Below are positions 18,908 to 27,249 of a DNA stretch of 64,000 nucleotides, piece by piece. Under the pieces are notes generated by a model that saw nothing but the letters and a program-made list of their open reading frames with translations, made no database searches and was not told the origin of the DNA. The stretch's first letter is position 1, and every line of letters begins with the position of its first letter. Position numbers and translations under genes: made by a program. Source of the stretch: JBDGYW01 sp964518955 (GTDB lineage Bacteria; Gemmatimonadota; Gemmatimonadetes; Gemmatimonadales; GWC2-71-9); assembly GCA_964518955.1 (NCBI GenBank), contig CAZFHS010000020.1:34289-98288 (forward strand), in the 5' to 3' direction.

Positions 18908-19144
18908 AAAAAGTCCTCCGACCATGTTGTGTTGGTCCAGGGCGTAACCGCCCAATGAACTGGGCATCCAACATGGGGCTGCTAGATGGCTCCAGCGTAA
19001 CCGCAACAACGCCAGGAGTGATCGATTTATGCGTGAAGGATTACGGTACCCAAAGTGAGTCCGTATTGAGGCGTACGGACGAAAAAACGAGTGACATCTC
19101 TAAATTGGACGCCACCCGCCGTGTTCTTGCTCTATTCCTCGAGT

Positions 19145-19606
19145 TCAGTTACACGCCGGACTGCCCTCGACGGTCGCCGGCGCAGGGGCCGCGGCACCGC
19201 CAACAAAAATTGCGCAGGTGTTGGACACGGTGTTGTGTGTCGCTGTTGCGGCCCAACCACTTACGTCAGCGGCCGTGATCGTGATATTCACGCCACTCGA
19301 CGGCGAAAAGCCGATTGCGGCGTTGGGGATGGCCCCATTGTAATAGACAGCGTTGTCGTAGTAGTAGCTCTCTTGAGCCGACGCGAAGTTCTTCAGATCG
19401 GACTTCATGGCCGCCAGAAAAGCCTTGCCCTTGGTGCCTGAGAACTTCGGGATCGCAACAGCGGCGAGGATTCCAATGATCACCACGACGATCAACAGTT
19501 CAATGAGAGTGAAACCACGCTGTCCGGCTCGGCAGACACTAGAAACGACACTACGCTGGCCGCGAGAGATTTTCGACTCGTCACGACCAGCGTAGCGTAG
19601 CATCAT
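19145..19606 (-). CDS. pilA: type IV major-type prepilin, second tandem copy
   Basis: Pilin with the core GFTLIELLIVVVIIGILAA and Glu at +5. A Cys pair near the C-terminus (TCAIFVGG ... SPAC) should close the D-region loop. The start is unsure: the first in-frame ATG pair is at 19606/19603, giving an unusually long leader of about 31 residues (to the Gly of AGQRG) with only a weak GGGG upstream. From 19606 the protein is 153 residues. The helix and C-terminal loop match the pilin just upstream (19644-20036), so they are tandem duplicates that differ in the middle. Confidence 0.88.
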   Translation of the reverse strand: MMLRYAGRDESKISRGQRSVVSSVCRAGQRGFTLIELLIVVVIIGILAAVAIPKFSGTKGKAFLAAMKSDLKNFASAQESYYYDNAVYYNGAIPNAAIGFSPSSGVNITITAADVSGWAATATHNTVSNTCAIFVGGAAAPAPATVEGSPACN

Positions 19607-19643
19607 TACCCCGTAAGCGTGTAAGGTTTTGCTTGCTGGTGGG

Positions 19644-20036
19644 TTACCAGCAGGCAACCTCGCCCTCGACGGTCACGGCGCCGTTCGGTGCTGCGGCACT
19701 ACCCACAAACACGCCACACGCGGTGGTTCCGGTGGCACCAGCATGCGTCGCCGTGGCCGAGAAACCGGTAGCGGTGTTGTTAGCAACTGCGGCGTTGACG
19801 CCAGTGGTGGCCGCCCAAACGGCGCTCAGGTCGCCAACTGCGCCATACGTGCCAGTGTCAGAGAAATAAGACTCTTGCGCGGTAACGAGATTCTTGAGGT
19901 CACTCTTCATCGCCGCGACATACGCCTTCGACTTCGTGCCTGCAAACTTCGGGATCGCGATAGCGGCCAAAATACCAATGATTACGACCACAATCAGCAG
20001 CTCGATCAGCGTGAAACCTTTTCTGTTCCGGACCAT
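19644..20036 (-). CDS. pilA: type IV major prepilin, first tandem copy
   Basis: 130 residues. The leader is short and basic (MVRNRKG), and the mature chain begins FTLIELLIVVVIIGILAA with Glu +5. AIPKFAGTKSKAYVAAMKSDL is the usual link to the globular head. Two Cys near the end (TTACGVF and EVACW) form the likely D-loop. ATG 20036 is fixed by GGAGG 8 nt upstream; upstream in-frame codons to 20162 are not needed. A sigma-54 promoter at 20111-20126 sits about 75 bp before the start, as expected for a PilR-controlled major pilin. Confidence 0.93.
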   Translation of the reverse strand: MVRNRKGFTLIELLIVVVIIGILAAIAIPKFAGTKSKAYVAAMKSDLKNLVTAQESYFSDTGTYGAVGDLSAVWAATTGVNAAVANNTATGFSATATHAGATGTTACGVFVGSAAAPNGAVTVEGEVACW

Positions 20037-20110
20037 TCGTGAAACCTCCATCGGAGTGAATTCCCTTGCCCGCTTCGGGGCTTCTAGATTGCTTGCGCCC
20101 TGAGCATTTC

Positions 20111-20126
20111 GCAACGCGCGTGCCAA
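20111..20126 (-). promoter_or_regulatory. sigma-54 (RpoN) promoter of the major pilin
   Basis: The minus strand reads TTGGCACGCGCGTTGC, which matches the -24/-12 consensus TGGCACG-N4-TTGC exactly. The expected start of transcription is near base 20099, leaving a leader of about 63 bases before ATG 20036. It is the only such site I found in the gaps of the pilus block. PilS/PilR genes lie 2.8 kb upstream. The gap 20037-20219 otherwise holds the pilin leader and probably the PilR enhancer sites, which I cannot delimit. Confidence 0.85.
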
Positions 20127-20219
20127 ACTAATGTGCACAAGCTCTAAGCGCAACCATTGCAATCGCTTATACGATACACCTAAACCTTTACATCATCAAC
20201 TGCGTATTGGAAATCGCGG

Positions 20220-22094
20220 CTATTTGCAATTTGCATTGCCGTTTGCCACCTTCGCCCGAAAGGTTCTCACGGAAGCTTTTTCCGATTCTGGAGCCAGATT
20301 GAGCGCTGTGTCCGCCTGTGCGAGCGCAAGCCCGCATTCACCAGCCTCGAACGCCGCTTCTGCTGCCAGCAGGCGAACAGACCAGACGTTGGGTTCCCAC
20401 CCAACCAACTCCATGAGAGCGTCAACGGCCTGGGCGAAGTAACGGCCGCGCATGAGCACTTCCCCTCGAACCAATAGGATTCCGCGAGTCTTGCCGTGGA
20501 TCATGGTCATAGTATCGAGCACTTCCAGCGATTCTTGAGTGCGTCCCGTTCTGGCAAGCGCCAACGCTAGTGGCAGTGCGGCCGAAAGGCGGGTCGAGTC
20601 AATAGCGACCGCTTGGCTCAATAGCGGAATCGCGGGCTCGTAGCGCCCGGTCGAGGAGTAGAGCCTACCGAAGTCCTCCAGCAGTTGCGGATGCGCGGGG
20701 TTGAGCCGTACCGCGGTCAACAGTTCCCGCTCGCCCAACGCACTGTCGCCTTGCTCGAACGCGAAGTGCCCGCTGGCCCAATGGCTCCTGAACGAATTTG
20801 GAGCGTCAGCCATCAATTGAGCGAAAAAGCCGTCATTGGTCTGCCAGATCGTTGCCCTTTGGATGCTGCGCGCTGCAAAGAGCACCGCTACTACTGTCAC
20901 GGCAACCAATAGCGTCCTTCTGCGATCTGAGGACGAGAAACGGTCGTAAGCGTAAACAACGGCCCCAGCCAGAGCGATTGCCCAGCCCAATGATGGCATG
21001 AGCAAGAGGCGTTCGGCCATCAAAACTTCGAGCGGAATCACAACATTTGAAACCACTGATACCGTCACGGCAAACAGCGCAATCCCGACAGCCAAAGCGC
21101 GAATCCGGTCTTTCAATAGGAATGTGAGCGCCAGAAGACAGGTCCACAGCAAGATCGCGATGGCATGGTTCAAACCCAACGAAACCTCAGGTATTAGGTG
21201 CATCGGCGAGTAGTCCGCCGATAGCGCGATCGGTACGAAAAGGACCCTGAACCAGGTGAGAGTAACCGGAAGCATCACCAAGGCCCGCTGCAGCGCCGAA
21301 TCGGGATCGAGTCCAGTGGCGATCCCTCCGGCAGTGGTCACCCCACCGCCGAACGAAGCGCGGAGCCACAAATACGCGGCGATGACGAGGCAACTGGTTA
21401 CCATCACCGGCCACTCTTGCTTGATTAGCCGCGACAGGGGCACGCCGTCGTTGTGCGCCCGCAGCCACCATAGCACCAGGACGGCTCCTGGTATCGTAAC
21501 CGGTTGCTCCTTACCCCCTAGCCCCACCAGGAGACACAACACCCCGACTGCGAGAAGCCCAATCCGCAGCTTTCTCTTTGCTGTGCCGCTACGCTCCCAT
21601 GCTGCGAGCATGGCGCCTACGTATCCCAACGCCCCCCAGAGTTCTGCCTGGCCCACAACGTTGGCAAAAACCTCCACGTGCACGGGGTGAGCCGCGAATA
21701 GGACGCCGGCAACCAGGCCGAGCCGCGCATCAAAGAGCCGCGCACAGAGGATCCCCACCAACCCGCACAAGACGACATACATGCAGATGTTCAGCGCGTG
21801 GAATATGCCGGGGCCACCCTTGCCCACCGCCCACTGCACCGCGAACCCTACCAGGGCAGCAGGACGCCAGAAAATCGCGCCACGCCCTTCGGGCCAGTAC
21901 GTGGATGTGAGCAATTCGCTCCAGTTCAGAGTGTGCACGACGGCATTGCGTTCAACGATCCAAACGTCGTCGTAGACGAACCCGTTCATTATCGACGGAA
22001 GTGCTACGACAGCACCGACAGCGGCTGCGCAAAGCATTGCGAGCAAAACACCCCGATTGTTCGGTGCGAACGTCTCTTCGAAGTTGGAACTCAC
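20220..22094 (-). CDS. TMTC-like polytopic glycosyltransferase with C-terminal TPR repeats
   Basis: 624 residues. The N-terminal two-thirds is hydrophobic with about ten membrane segments from residue 16 on. The first outside loop has YDD (41-43), the acidic pair used by GT-C enzymes, and AAHPVHVE (near 138) is a hallmark of TMTC-type O-mannosyltransferases, which use a polyprenyl-phosphate sugar. Residues of about 440-600 form TPR helices (HWASGHFAFEQGDSALGERELL). It is 13 bp after the DPM1-like GT2 gene, which could make the donor, and just before the pilin genes. Pilin glycosylation is a reasonable inference, not shown. Confidence 0.78.
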   Translation of the reverse strand: MSSNFEETFAPNNRGVLLAMLCAAAVGAVVALPSIMNGFVYDDVWIVERNAVVHTLNWSELLTSTYWPEGRGAIFWRPAALVGFAVQWAVGKGGPGIFHALNICMYVVLCGLVGILCARLFDARLGLVAGVLFAAHPVHVEVFANVVGQAELWGALGYVGAMLAAWERSGTAKRKLRIGLLAVGVLCLLVGLGGKEQPVTIPGAVLVLWWLRAHNDGVPLSRLIKQEWPVMVTSCLVIAAYLWLRASFGGGVTTAGGIATGLDPDSALQRALVMLPVTLTWFRVLFVPIALSADYSPMHLIPEVSLGLNHAIAILLWTCLLALTFLLKDRIRALAVGIALFAVTVSVVSNVVIPLEVLMAERLLLMPSLGWAIALAGAVVYAYDRFSSSDRRRTLLVAVTVVAVLFAARSIQRATIWQTNDGFFAQLMADAPNSFRSHWASGHFAFEQGDSALGERELLTAVRLNPAHPQLLEDFGRLYSSTGRYEPAIPLLSQAVAIDSTRLSAALPLALALARTGRTQESLEVLDTMTMIHGKTRGILLVRGEVLMRGRYFAQAVDALMELVGWEPNVWSVRLLAAEAAFEAGECGLALAQADTALNLAPESEKASVRTFRAKVANGNANCK

Positions 22095-22107
22095 GCCAAA
22101 CCGCGGA

Positions 22108-22872
22108 TCAAGAGGGCGGACTCTTGCGGGTGAAAAGGTTGAAGCGGATCACATGCCAGAGGGCGGCGACTCCGTCTTTCCAGTTGATCTTCTTTCCCTC
22201 TGCATAGGTCCGGCCGCTGTAGCTGATTGGGATTTCCCAAATGCGCGCATCCGCCTTCGCGAGCCTAGCGGTCAGCTCAACCTCAATGCCAAAGCGCCTG
22301 GAAACCAGCGGTAGTGATTTGAGGACATCTGCCCGCACCATTTTGTAGCAAGTCTCCATGTCGGACAGGTTGAGATCGGTCAAAACGTTCGACAGCAGCG
22401 TGAGGAACCTGTTGCCCACCGAGTGCCAGAAGAAGAGTACGCGCCGTGGTCCCGCGTGAAATCGGGAGCCAAATACCGCATCCGCACTTCCATTTACGAT
22501 GGGGGCGAGCAATTCTGGGAACTCGTTCGGATCGTACTCGAGGTCTGCGTCTTGTATCACTATCACGTGACCGTTCGCCGCCTCGATGCCGCGACGTACG
22601 GCCGAGCCCTTGCCCTTGTTGTTGGATTGGTGAACCACCTGCTCGATGTGCCCTGACGCATGGAGTTTGTCGAGAATATCCTTCGATCCGTCTGTCGATC
22701 CGTCATTTACCGCTATAATCTCGATGTTAAGAGGCACCTCCCGAATACGCTTGACGGCTGCTTCCAAGGTGGCCTCTTCATTGAAAACCGGGACAATTGC
22801 GGTGAGTACCAGGTCATTCCAGTCTTCAGGGAGAGTCATTGGCACCGGTTCAACGTTCTGGTCTGGCCTCAT
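22108..22872 (-). CDS. family 2 glycosyltransferase, polyprenyl-phosphate sugar synthase type
   Basis: GT-A fold enzyme of 254 residues with TAIVPVFNEEATLEAAV near residue 24 and the catalytic region VIQDADLEYDP (DxD-type) near 105. It lacks membrane helices, like Dpm1 enzymes that transfer a sugar from a nucleotide to a polyprenyl phosphate. The start could be ATG 22872, overlapping the pilR stop by 23 bp, or ATG 22839 just after it; neither has a good ribosome site. It is followed 13 bp later by the TMTC-like gene, a natural donor-acceptor pair. Confidence 0.85.
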   Translation of the reverse strand: MRPDQNVEPVPMTLPEDWNDLVLTAIVPVFNEEATLEAAVKRIREVPLNIEIIAVNDGSTDGSKDILDKLHASGHIEQVVHQSNNKGKGSAVRRGIEAANGHVIVIQDADLEYDPNEFPELLAPIVNGSADAVFGSRFHAGPRRVLFFWHSVGNRFLTLLSNVLTDLNLSDMETCYKMVRADVLKSLPLVSRRFGIEVELTARLAKADARIWEIPISYSGRTYAEGKKINWKDGVAALWHVIRFNLFTRKSPPS

Positions 22873-24226
22873 ACCTGGAGAGCTTTCGGTAAAGTGTTGA
22901 CGGGTCTATTCCCAAGATTTCGGCGGCGCGCGACTTATTGCCACCCTCCGCGTCCAATACCCAGCTGATATACGCCTGCTCGATGACCTCTAGGGTTGGA
23001 TTCCCAGGCGGCCGTTCGGCCACGAGCGGTTGAGATTTGGGCTCCAAGACCCGGGCTGGCAGCACACTCGGATCGAGCTCGCTTCCGGAGCTCAGGACTG
23101 CCGCATGCTCGAGCGCATTCTCGAGCTCCCGCACGTTGCCGGGCCAATCGTAAGCGATTATTGCCTCGATAGATTCGTTGGTGAGTCGCTTGACCTCGAT
23201 TTCACGTTCTTTGGCTATCCGCTCCAGAAATGCATCCGCCAGGAGAACGATGTCGTCCTTTCTGTCCCGCAGAGGCGGCAGAAACAGCGAAATCACATTG
23301 AGGCGATAGTAAAGGTCGCTGCGGAACGATCCACGCCTTATTTCCTCGTCCAAATCGCGATTTGTTGCGGCAATCACTCGTACGTCCACGGGCAGCGGCT
23401 CAGTTCCGCCGACCGGTAGCGCTTCTCTCTCCTGGAGAACTCGCAACAATTTCACCTGCGTCGCCGGAGCCATCTCCGCTATTTCATCCAGAAAGAACGT
23501 GCCCCCTCGTGCCGCCATGAACATGCCCTGCTTGTCCCGGACAGCCCCGGTGAAAGAGCCTTTCACGTGGCCGAACAACTCGGATTCAAGCAAATTTTCC
23601 GGGAGCGCACCGCAGTTGATAGAGAAAAAGGGCCCGTCGCTCCGTTCCGACAACTCGTGAATGTACCGCGAGACCACCTCCTTACCGGTACCGCTCTGGC
23701 CGAGAATCAGAACAGTCGAATCGGTGGGCGCGACCTGTTCCGCGAGCTTCAACACTTCCAGAAACACCTTGGACTTTCCGAGAGGATGCACCGACGTGGA
23801 TTTTTCCCGTCGTTTGATCTCGCGCTTCAGGTGCTTGTTTTCGCTTCTGAGCGCACGATATTCGGCCGCTCTCCTGCAAATCGCCACCAGATCGTCGTTA
23901 GCGAACGGCTTTTGGATGTAATAGAACCCACCTTGATTCACCGCATCGATCGCACTCTTGAGCGTGGCCTGCGCGGTCATGAGAATCACCGGTAGCTCCG
24001 GGTCGAGCTCCTGCGCCTTCTCGAGCACCTCAATTCCACCAACGTCGGGCATTCGCACATCAGTGAGCACGATATCTGGGCTCGCGCTGCTCAGTGCATC
24101 CACTCCCGCCCTACCCCCTTGGGCCGTCTCGACCTGGAAGCCCGAGTTCTTGAGCAGGATCTTCAAGGTGTCCAAGATGCCCATCTCGTCGTCTATGACG
24201 AGAATGGTGGGTTCGTAGTCACTCAC
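22850..24226 (-). CDS. pilR: sigma-54-dependent response regulator, PilR-like
   Basis: NtrC-family activator of 458 residues: receiver domain (about 1-120, phospho-acceptor D56 with acidic D12-D13), AAA+ domain (about 140-380, Walker A GQSGTGKE, GSFTGA loop that contacts sigma-54, DEIAEM), and a Fis-type helix-turn-helix at the end (NKSRAAEILGIDPSTLYRKL). The loop has Ser where GAFTGA has Ala. ATG 24226 overlaps the kinase stop by 4 bp. It most likely activates the pilin promoter at 20111; this is inferred from gene context and the promoter match. Confidence 0.9.
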   Translation of the reverse strand: MSDYEPTILVIDDEMGILDTLKILLKNSGFQVETAQGGRAGVDALSSASPDIVLTDVRMPDVGGIEVLEKAQELDPELPVILMTAQATLKSAIDAVNQGGFYYIQKPFANDDLVAICRRAAEYRALRSENKHLKREIKRREKSTSVHPLGKSKVFLEVLKLAEQVAPTDSTVLILGQSGTGKEVVSRYIHELSERSDGPFFSINCGALPENLLESELFGHVKGSFTGAVRDKQGMFMAARGGTFFLDEIAEMAPATQVKLLRVLQEREALPVGGTEPLPVDVRVIAATNRDLDEEIRRGSFRSDLYYRLNVISLFLPPLRDRKDDIVLLADAFLERIAKEREIEVKRLTNESIEAIIAYDWPGNVRELENALEHAAVLSSGSELDPSVLPARVLEPKSQPLVAERPPGNPTLEVIEQAYISWVLDAEGGNKSRAAEILGIDPSTLYRKLSRYEARPER

Positions 24227-25908
24227 TGATCTGCCTCCGGTTGGCGTCTACTGGGCAACAGCACCGTGAAGGATGTTCCAACGCCGGTCTCCGAGTCGGC
24301 GAATATCAATCCGCCGTGAGCGAGCACCGCTCTTTGGACGATCGCCAACCCCAGGCCGGATCCCCCTACGCGCCCGGACACGAATGGCTCGAATATCTTG
24401 CCGCGCAGATCCTCCGGTATGCCGGGGCCGTCATCGGACACCTTCACCAGAACCGACTCACCCATCTGGTGGGCGTTGGGCAATTCTGATGCATGGGCTT
24501 TTCGTGCCTCCACGTTGATCGTTACATCTTCTGCGGAAGCTTGCGCTGCATTGAGCATCAGGTTCAGAAGGATGCCATGCAACAGATCCTCATCCCCTTC
24601 GATGGAGGCCTCTTCGCTGACGACCTCGATGCGTGTCCCTTCTGGGCAGTCGGGGTGTTTCTCGACGATCCTCACCGCTCCTCGGACCACGGCCTCCAAA
24701 TCGAGTCTCCGGTTGTCGGTTACCCGTACACGAGAGAAATCGATGAACTCACTCAAGAGTCCGCTGAGTCGATCGCTCTCTCGGACCACGAGGCTCGCGA
24801 GGAATCGTTCGTCCTCATCCGCACGTGGAGATCGTGCGAGTTGCTCGACAGAAGATCTTATCGAGGCTAACGGGTTCTTGATCTCATGCGCTAACGATGC
24901 GGAAAGCTCAGCCACTGCCTCCAGGCGTTCAGTCCGCAGCTTCAGTTCCTCGAGCCTCTTCTGGTCGGAAATGTCCGTGAAAATTGCGGTGACCGAGCAG
25001 GGGTCGTCTCCATCGACATCCACCGCCGTTGTAGTCACACCCACCGTGAATTCGCCGTCAGCACCCGCAACCAGCACCTCCGCGCGCAAAGTTCCCGTGC
25101 GGCTCCGCTGTGTTTCGAGTATCACATCACGGAGTTGAGGCGATCGATCCTTCAGAGCTGCGTCAAGCGGCTGCGCGATCACGTGCTCAGGCGGCAACCC
25201 GAGCAGCTCCGAAGCTGCCGGGTTTGCGTACACCAGATCGCCTGCTCCATCAACTGTGACCACGCCACTTTGAATGTTCCGCAGAATGTCGGCCGCTTCG
25301 AGCCTAAGTCGGCGGACTTCCTGCTGCAGTACCTGGCGTTCCACCTCTGCCGTGCGAACCCGGCTCCCAATCAGCCCCGTCACTATGAAGACGCCGACGA
25401 ACACTACGATTTGGAGACCGGCCGCCACCGTCAACGAAACTTCTTGGAGTAGGGCAATGTCGGCGAAATAGAGCAGCCCGGCCAGCGCCGTAATCAACAG
25501 GCTCGATTGCAGGGGCATCAGCACTGCGCTCACTGCAATGATGAGGACATAAAGCGCCGGGAAGAGGCTGGCCGGCCCCTCGGTGAGGTGCACGACCGTT
25601 GTAACCAGACTCAGGTCAAACAGCGCCTGCCCGTAGAGAAACGTCCGGCCCGGCCTTTTCCGTCTGATATGTGTGTGCCAGACGGAGGCACCGCTGACGC
25701 CGACGCTCGTGAGAGCGGCTACAGACAGCACAACGATGATGCCGGGTGCCACGACATTGAATGAAAGCGCGGCGGCGACAAAGATGGCGATCGCTACCGT
25801 GACCCGTCCCCAATACACCCACTGCAGCAACACATGTGCCCTTGGCACTGGCACGTCGCCCCTCACCCATTCGCCCGAGGCCCTGATCGGAGAATCGTTC
25901 GATGCCAT
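24223..25908 (-). CDS. pilS: membrane sensor histidine kinase, PilS-like
   Basis: 561 residues from ATG 25908 (the frame runs to a TTG at 25944 with no ribosome site). The N-terminal part has about six membrane helices (from about residue 25 to 190), then a PAS domain (DILRNIQSGVVTVDGAGDLVY), then HisKA with phospho-His in SLAHEIKNPLASIRSS, then HATPase with N and G boxes (LMLNAAQASAEDV, DDGPGIPEDL, GSGLGLAIV). The topology matches PilS. It overlaps pilR by 4 bp. The input signal is not known from sequence. Confidence 0.9.
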   Translation of the reverse strand: MASNDSPIRASGEWVRGDVPVPRAHVLLQWVYWGRVTVAIAIFVAAALSFNVVAPGIIVVLSVAALTSVGVSGASVWHTHIRRKRPGRTFLYGQALFDLSLVTTVVHLTEGPASLFPALYVLIIAVSAVLMPLQSSLLITALAGLLYFADIALLQEVSLTVAAGLQIVVFVGVFIVTGLIGSRVRTAEVERQVLQQEVRRLRLEAADILRNIQSGVVTVDGAGDLVYANPAASELLGLPPEHVIAQPLDAALKDRSPQLRDVILETQRSRTGTLRAEVLVAGADGEFTVGVTTTAVDVDGDDPCSVTAIFTDISDQKRLEELKLRTERLEAVAELSASLAHEIKNPLASIRSSVEQLARSPRADEDERFLASLVVRESDRLSGLLSEFIDFSRVRVTDNRRLDLEAVVRGAVRIVEKHPDCPEGTRIEVVSEEASIEGDEDLLHGILLNLMLNAAQASAEDVTINVEARKAHASELPNAHQMGESVLVKVSDDGPGIPEDLRGKIFEPFVSGRVGGSGLGLAIVQRAVLAHGGLIFADSETGVGTSFTVLLPSRRQPEADQ

Positions 25909-25992
25909 AGTCCACAGTATTCGGAACCGTCTTGCAAAATGCAATAGCGGGCTTTGGTGGATTGCCGTGTGTGGAGAGCGACCGCAGGAAAA

Positions 25993-26016
25993 GGGCTCGC
26001 GGTGAACCGCGAGCCC
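25993..26016 (-). terminator. Rho-independent terminator after pilC
   Basis: A 10-bp GC-rich perfect stem with a 4-nt loop, followed on the minus strand by TTTT (25992-25989 side). It lies about 20 bp past the pilC stop, so it should end the comEA-pilBTC transcript and separate it from pilSR. Confidence 0.85.
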
Positions 26017-26037
26017 CTGGTATCTGTTCTGCTGCTT

Positions 26038-27231
26038 TTAGGCTGAAACAGCGTTGATCATGTCGAAGATCGGAAGGTACATGGCCACGATCATACCACC
26101 GACGATGACGCCCAGGAATACGATCATGATCGGTTCCAGGAGCGAAAGCAACGTTCCGACCGCAGTGTCAACCTCGTCGTCGTAGAAATCCGCAATCTTC
26201 GACAGCATTTCGTCCAAGCCACCTGTCGCCTCGCCGACTGCGATCATCGAGGTGACCATGGGCGGGAAGACCTCCGACTTCTCCAACGGGCCAGCAATCG
26301 TGTCACCGCCGGCTATCGATCCTCTGGACTCCATGACAGCGTCGTGGATGACGCGGTTGCCCGCGGTACGAGCTGTGATCTCGAGACCATCCAGAATCGA
26401 TACACCAGAAGCCAGCAGCGTACCGAGGGTACGAGTGAACCTGGACACCGCTGATTTCCTTAGCAGGTCACCCAACACCGGTGCCTTGAGCATCATCTTG
26501 TCGATGACCAGCTTGCCGTTGTCTGTTCCGTAATAAGCGCGTGTCGCAAATACCGCGATGACGGTCGCAACTATCAGCACATGCCAGAAGTTCTGGAGGA
26601 AATCGCTGATGCCGATGACGACGCGAGTCGGCAGCGGCAGCGGAACGCCAACCGAGGCGAACATCGTCTGGAAAGTAGGGATGACAAATATCAACAGCAC
26701 GCCAATACAGATGCCCGCCACCGAAAAGATCACTCCCGGATACACCATCGCGCCCTTCACTTTACGTACGATGGCGTCGTTTTTTTCGAGGAAGGTGGCC
26801 AGGCGCAACATGATCGTGTCGAGAATACCGCCCGCCTCACCGGCAGCCACCATGTTCACATAGAGTTGTGTGAATACCTTGGGATGCTTTTCGAGCGCAT
26901 CCGCCAGGGTATGTCCACTCTCTATGTCGTACACGACCTGCTTGGTGGTTTCGGCGAGCTGGGGGTTCTCCGTCTGCTTGGCGAGGATATCCAACGCCTG
27001 CACGAGCGGTAGGCCCGAGTTGACCATGGTGGCAAACTGACGGGTGAAAACGACGATATCCCTAGTGGGGACGCGCGCACCCGTCTTGCGTTTCTTCTTT
27101 TCACGTACTCGCACCACCTGCATCCGGTTCTTTCGAAGCTGCTGGACCACCTCTTCTCTCGAGGCGGCTTCCATTGTACCGGTTGATTCCTCGCCGGTAG
27201 CAGTGCGTGCGGTGTACTCAAAATTCGGCAT
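26038..27231 (-). CDS. pilC: PilC, inner-membrane platform of the type IV pilus
   Basis: 397 residues with two T2SSF domains. N-terminal PNFEYTARTATGEESTGTMEA is the usual start; each repeat has a Gly-Glu motif (NMVAAGEAGGILDTIMLRL near 155, MIAVGEATGGLDEML near 355) and the protein has three membrane segments, with the last near the C-terminus (IMIVFLGVIVGGMIVAMYLPIF). ATG 27231 follows GGAG at 6 nt. It stands 18 bp after pilT in the conserved pilB-pilT-pilC order. A terminator follows. Confidence 0.96.
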   Translation of the reverse strand: MPNFEYTARTATGEESTGTMEAASREEVVQQLRKNRMQVVRVREKKKRKTGARVPTRDIVVFTRQFATMVNSGLPLVQALDILAKQTENPQLAETTKQVVYDIESGHTLADALEKHPKVFTQLYVNMVAAGEAGGILDTIMLRLATFLEKNDAIVRKVKGAMVYPGVIFSVAGICIGVLLIFVIPTFQTMFASVGVPLPLPTRVVIGISDFLQNFWHVLIVATVIAVFATRAYYGTDNGKLVIDKMMLKAPVLGDLLRKSAVSRFTRTLGTLLASGVSILDGLEITARTAGNRVIHDAVMESRGSIAGGDTIAGPLEKSEVFPPMVTSMIAVGEATGGLDEMLSKIADFYDDEVDTAVGTLLSLLEPIMIVFLGVIVGGMIVAMYLPIFDMINAVSA

Positions 27232-27249
27232 CTCGCTCTCCGGTGCTGA

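Noticed and set aside
19059..19080. 7-bp hairpin downstream of the second pilin
   Set aside because: The T run is on the wrong side for a minus-strand terminator and the stem is short; may be chance.
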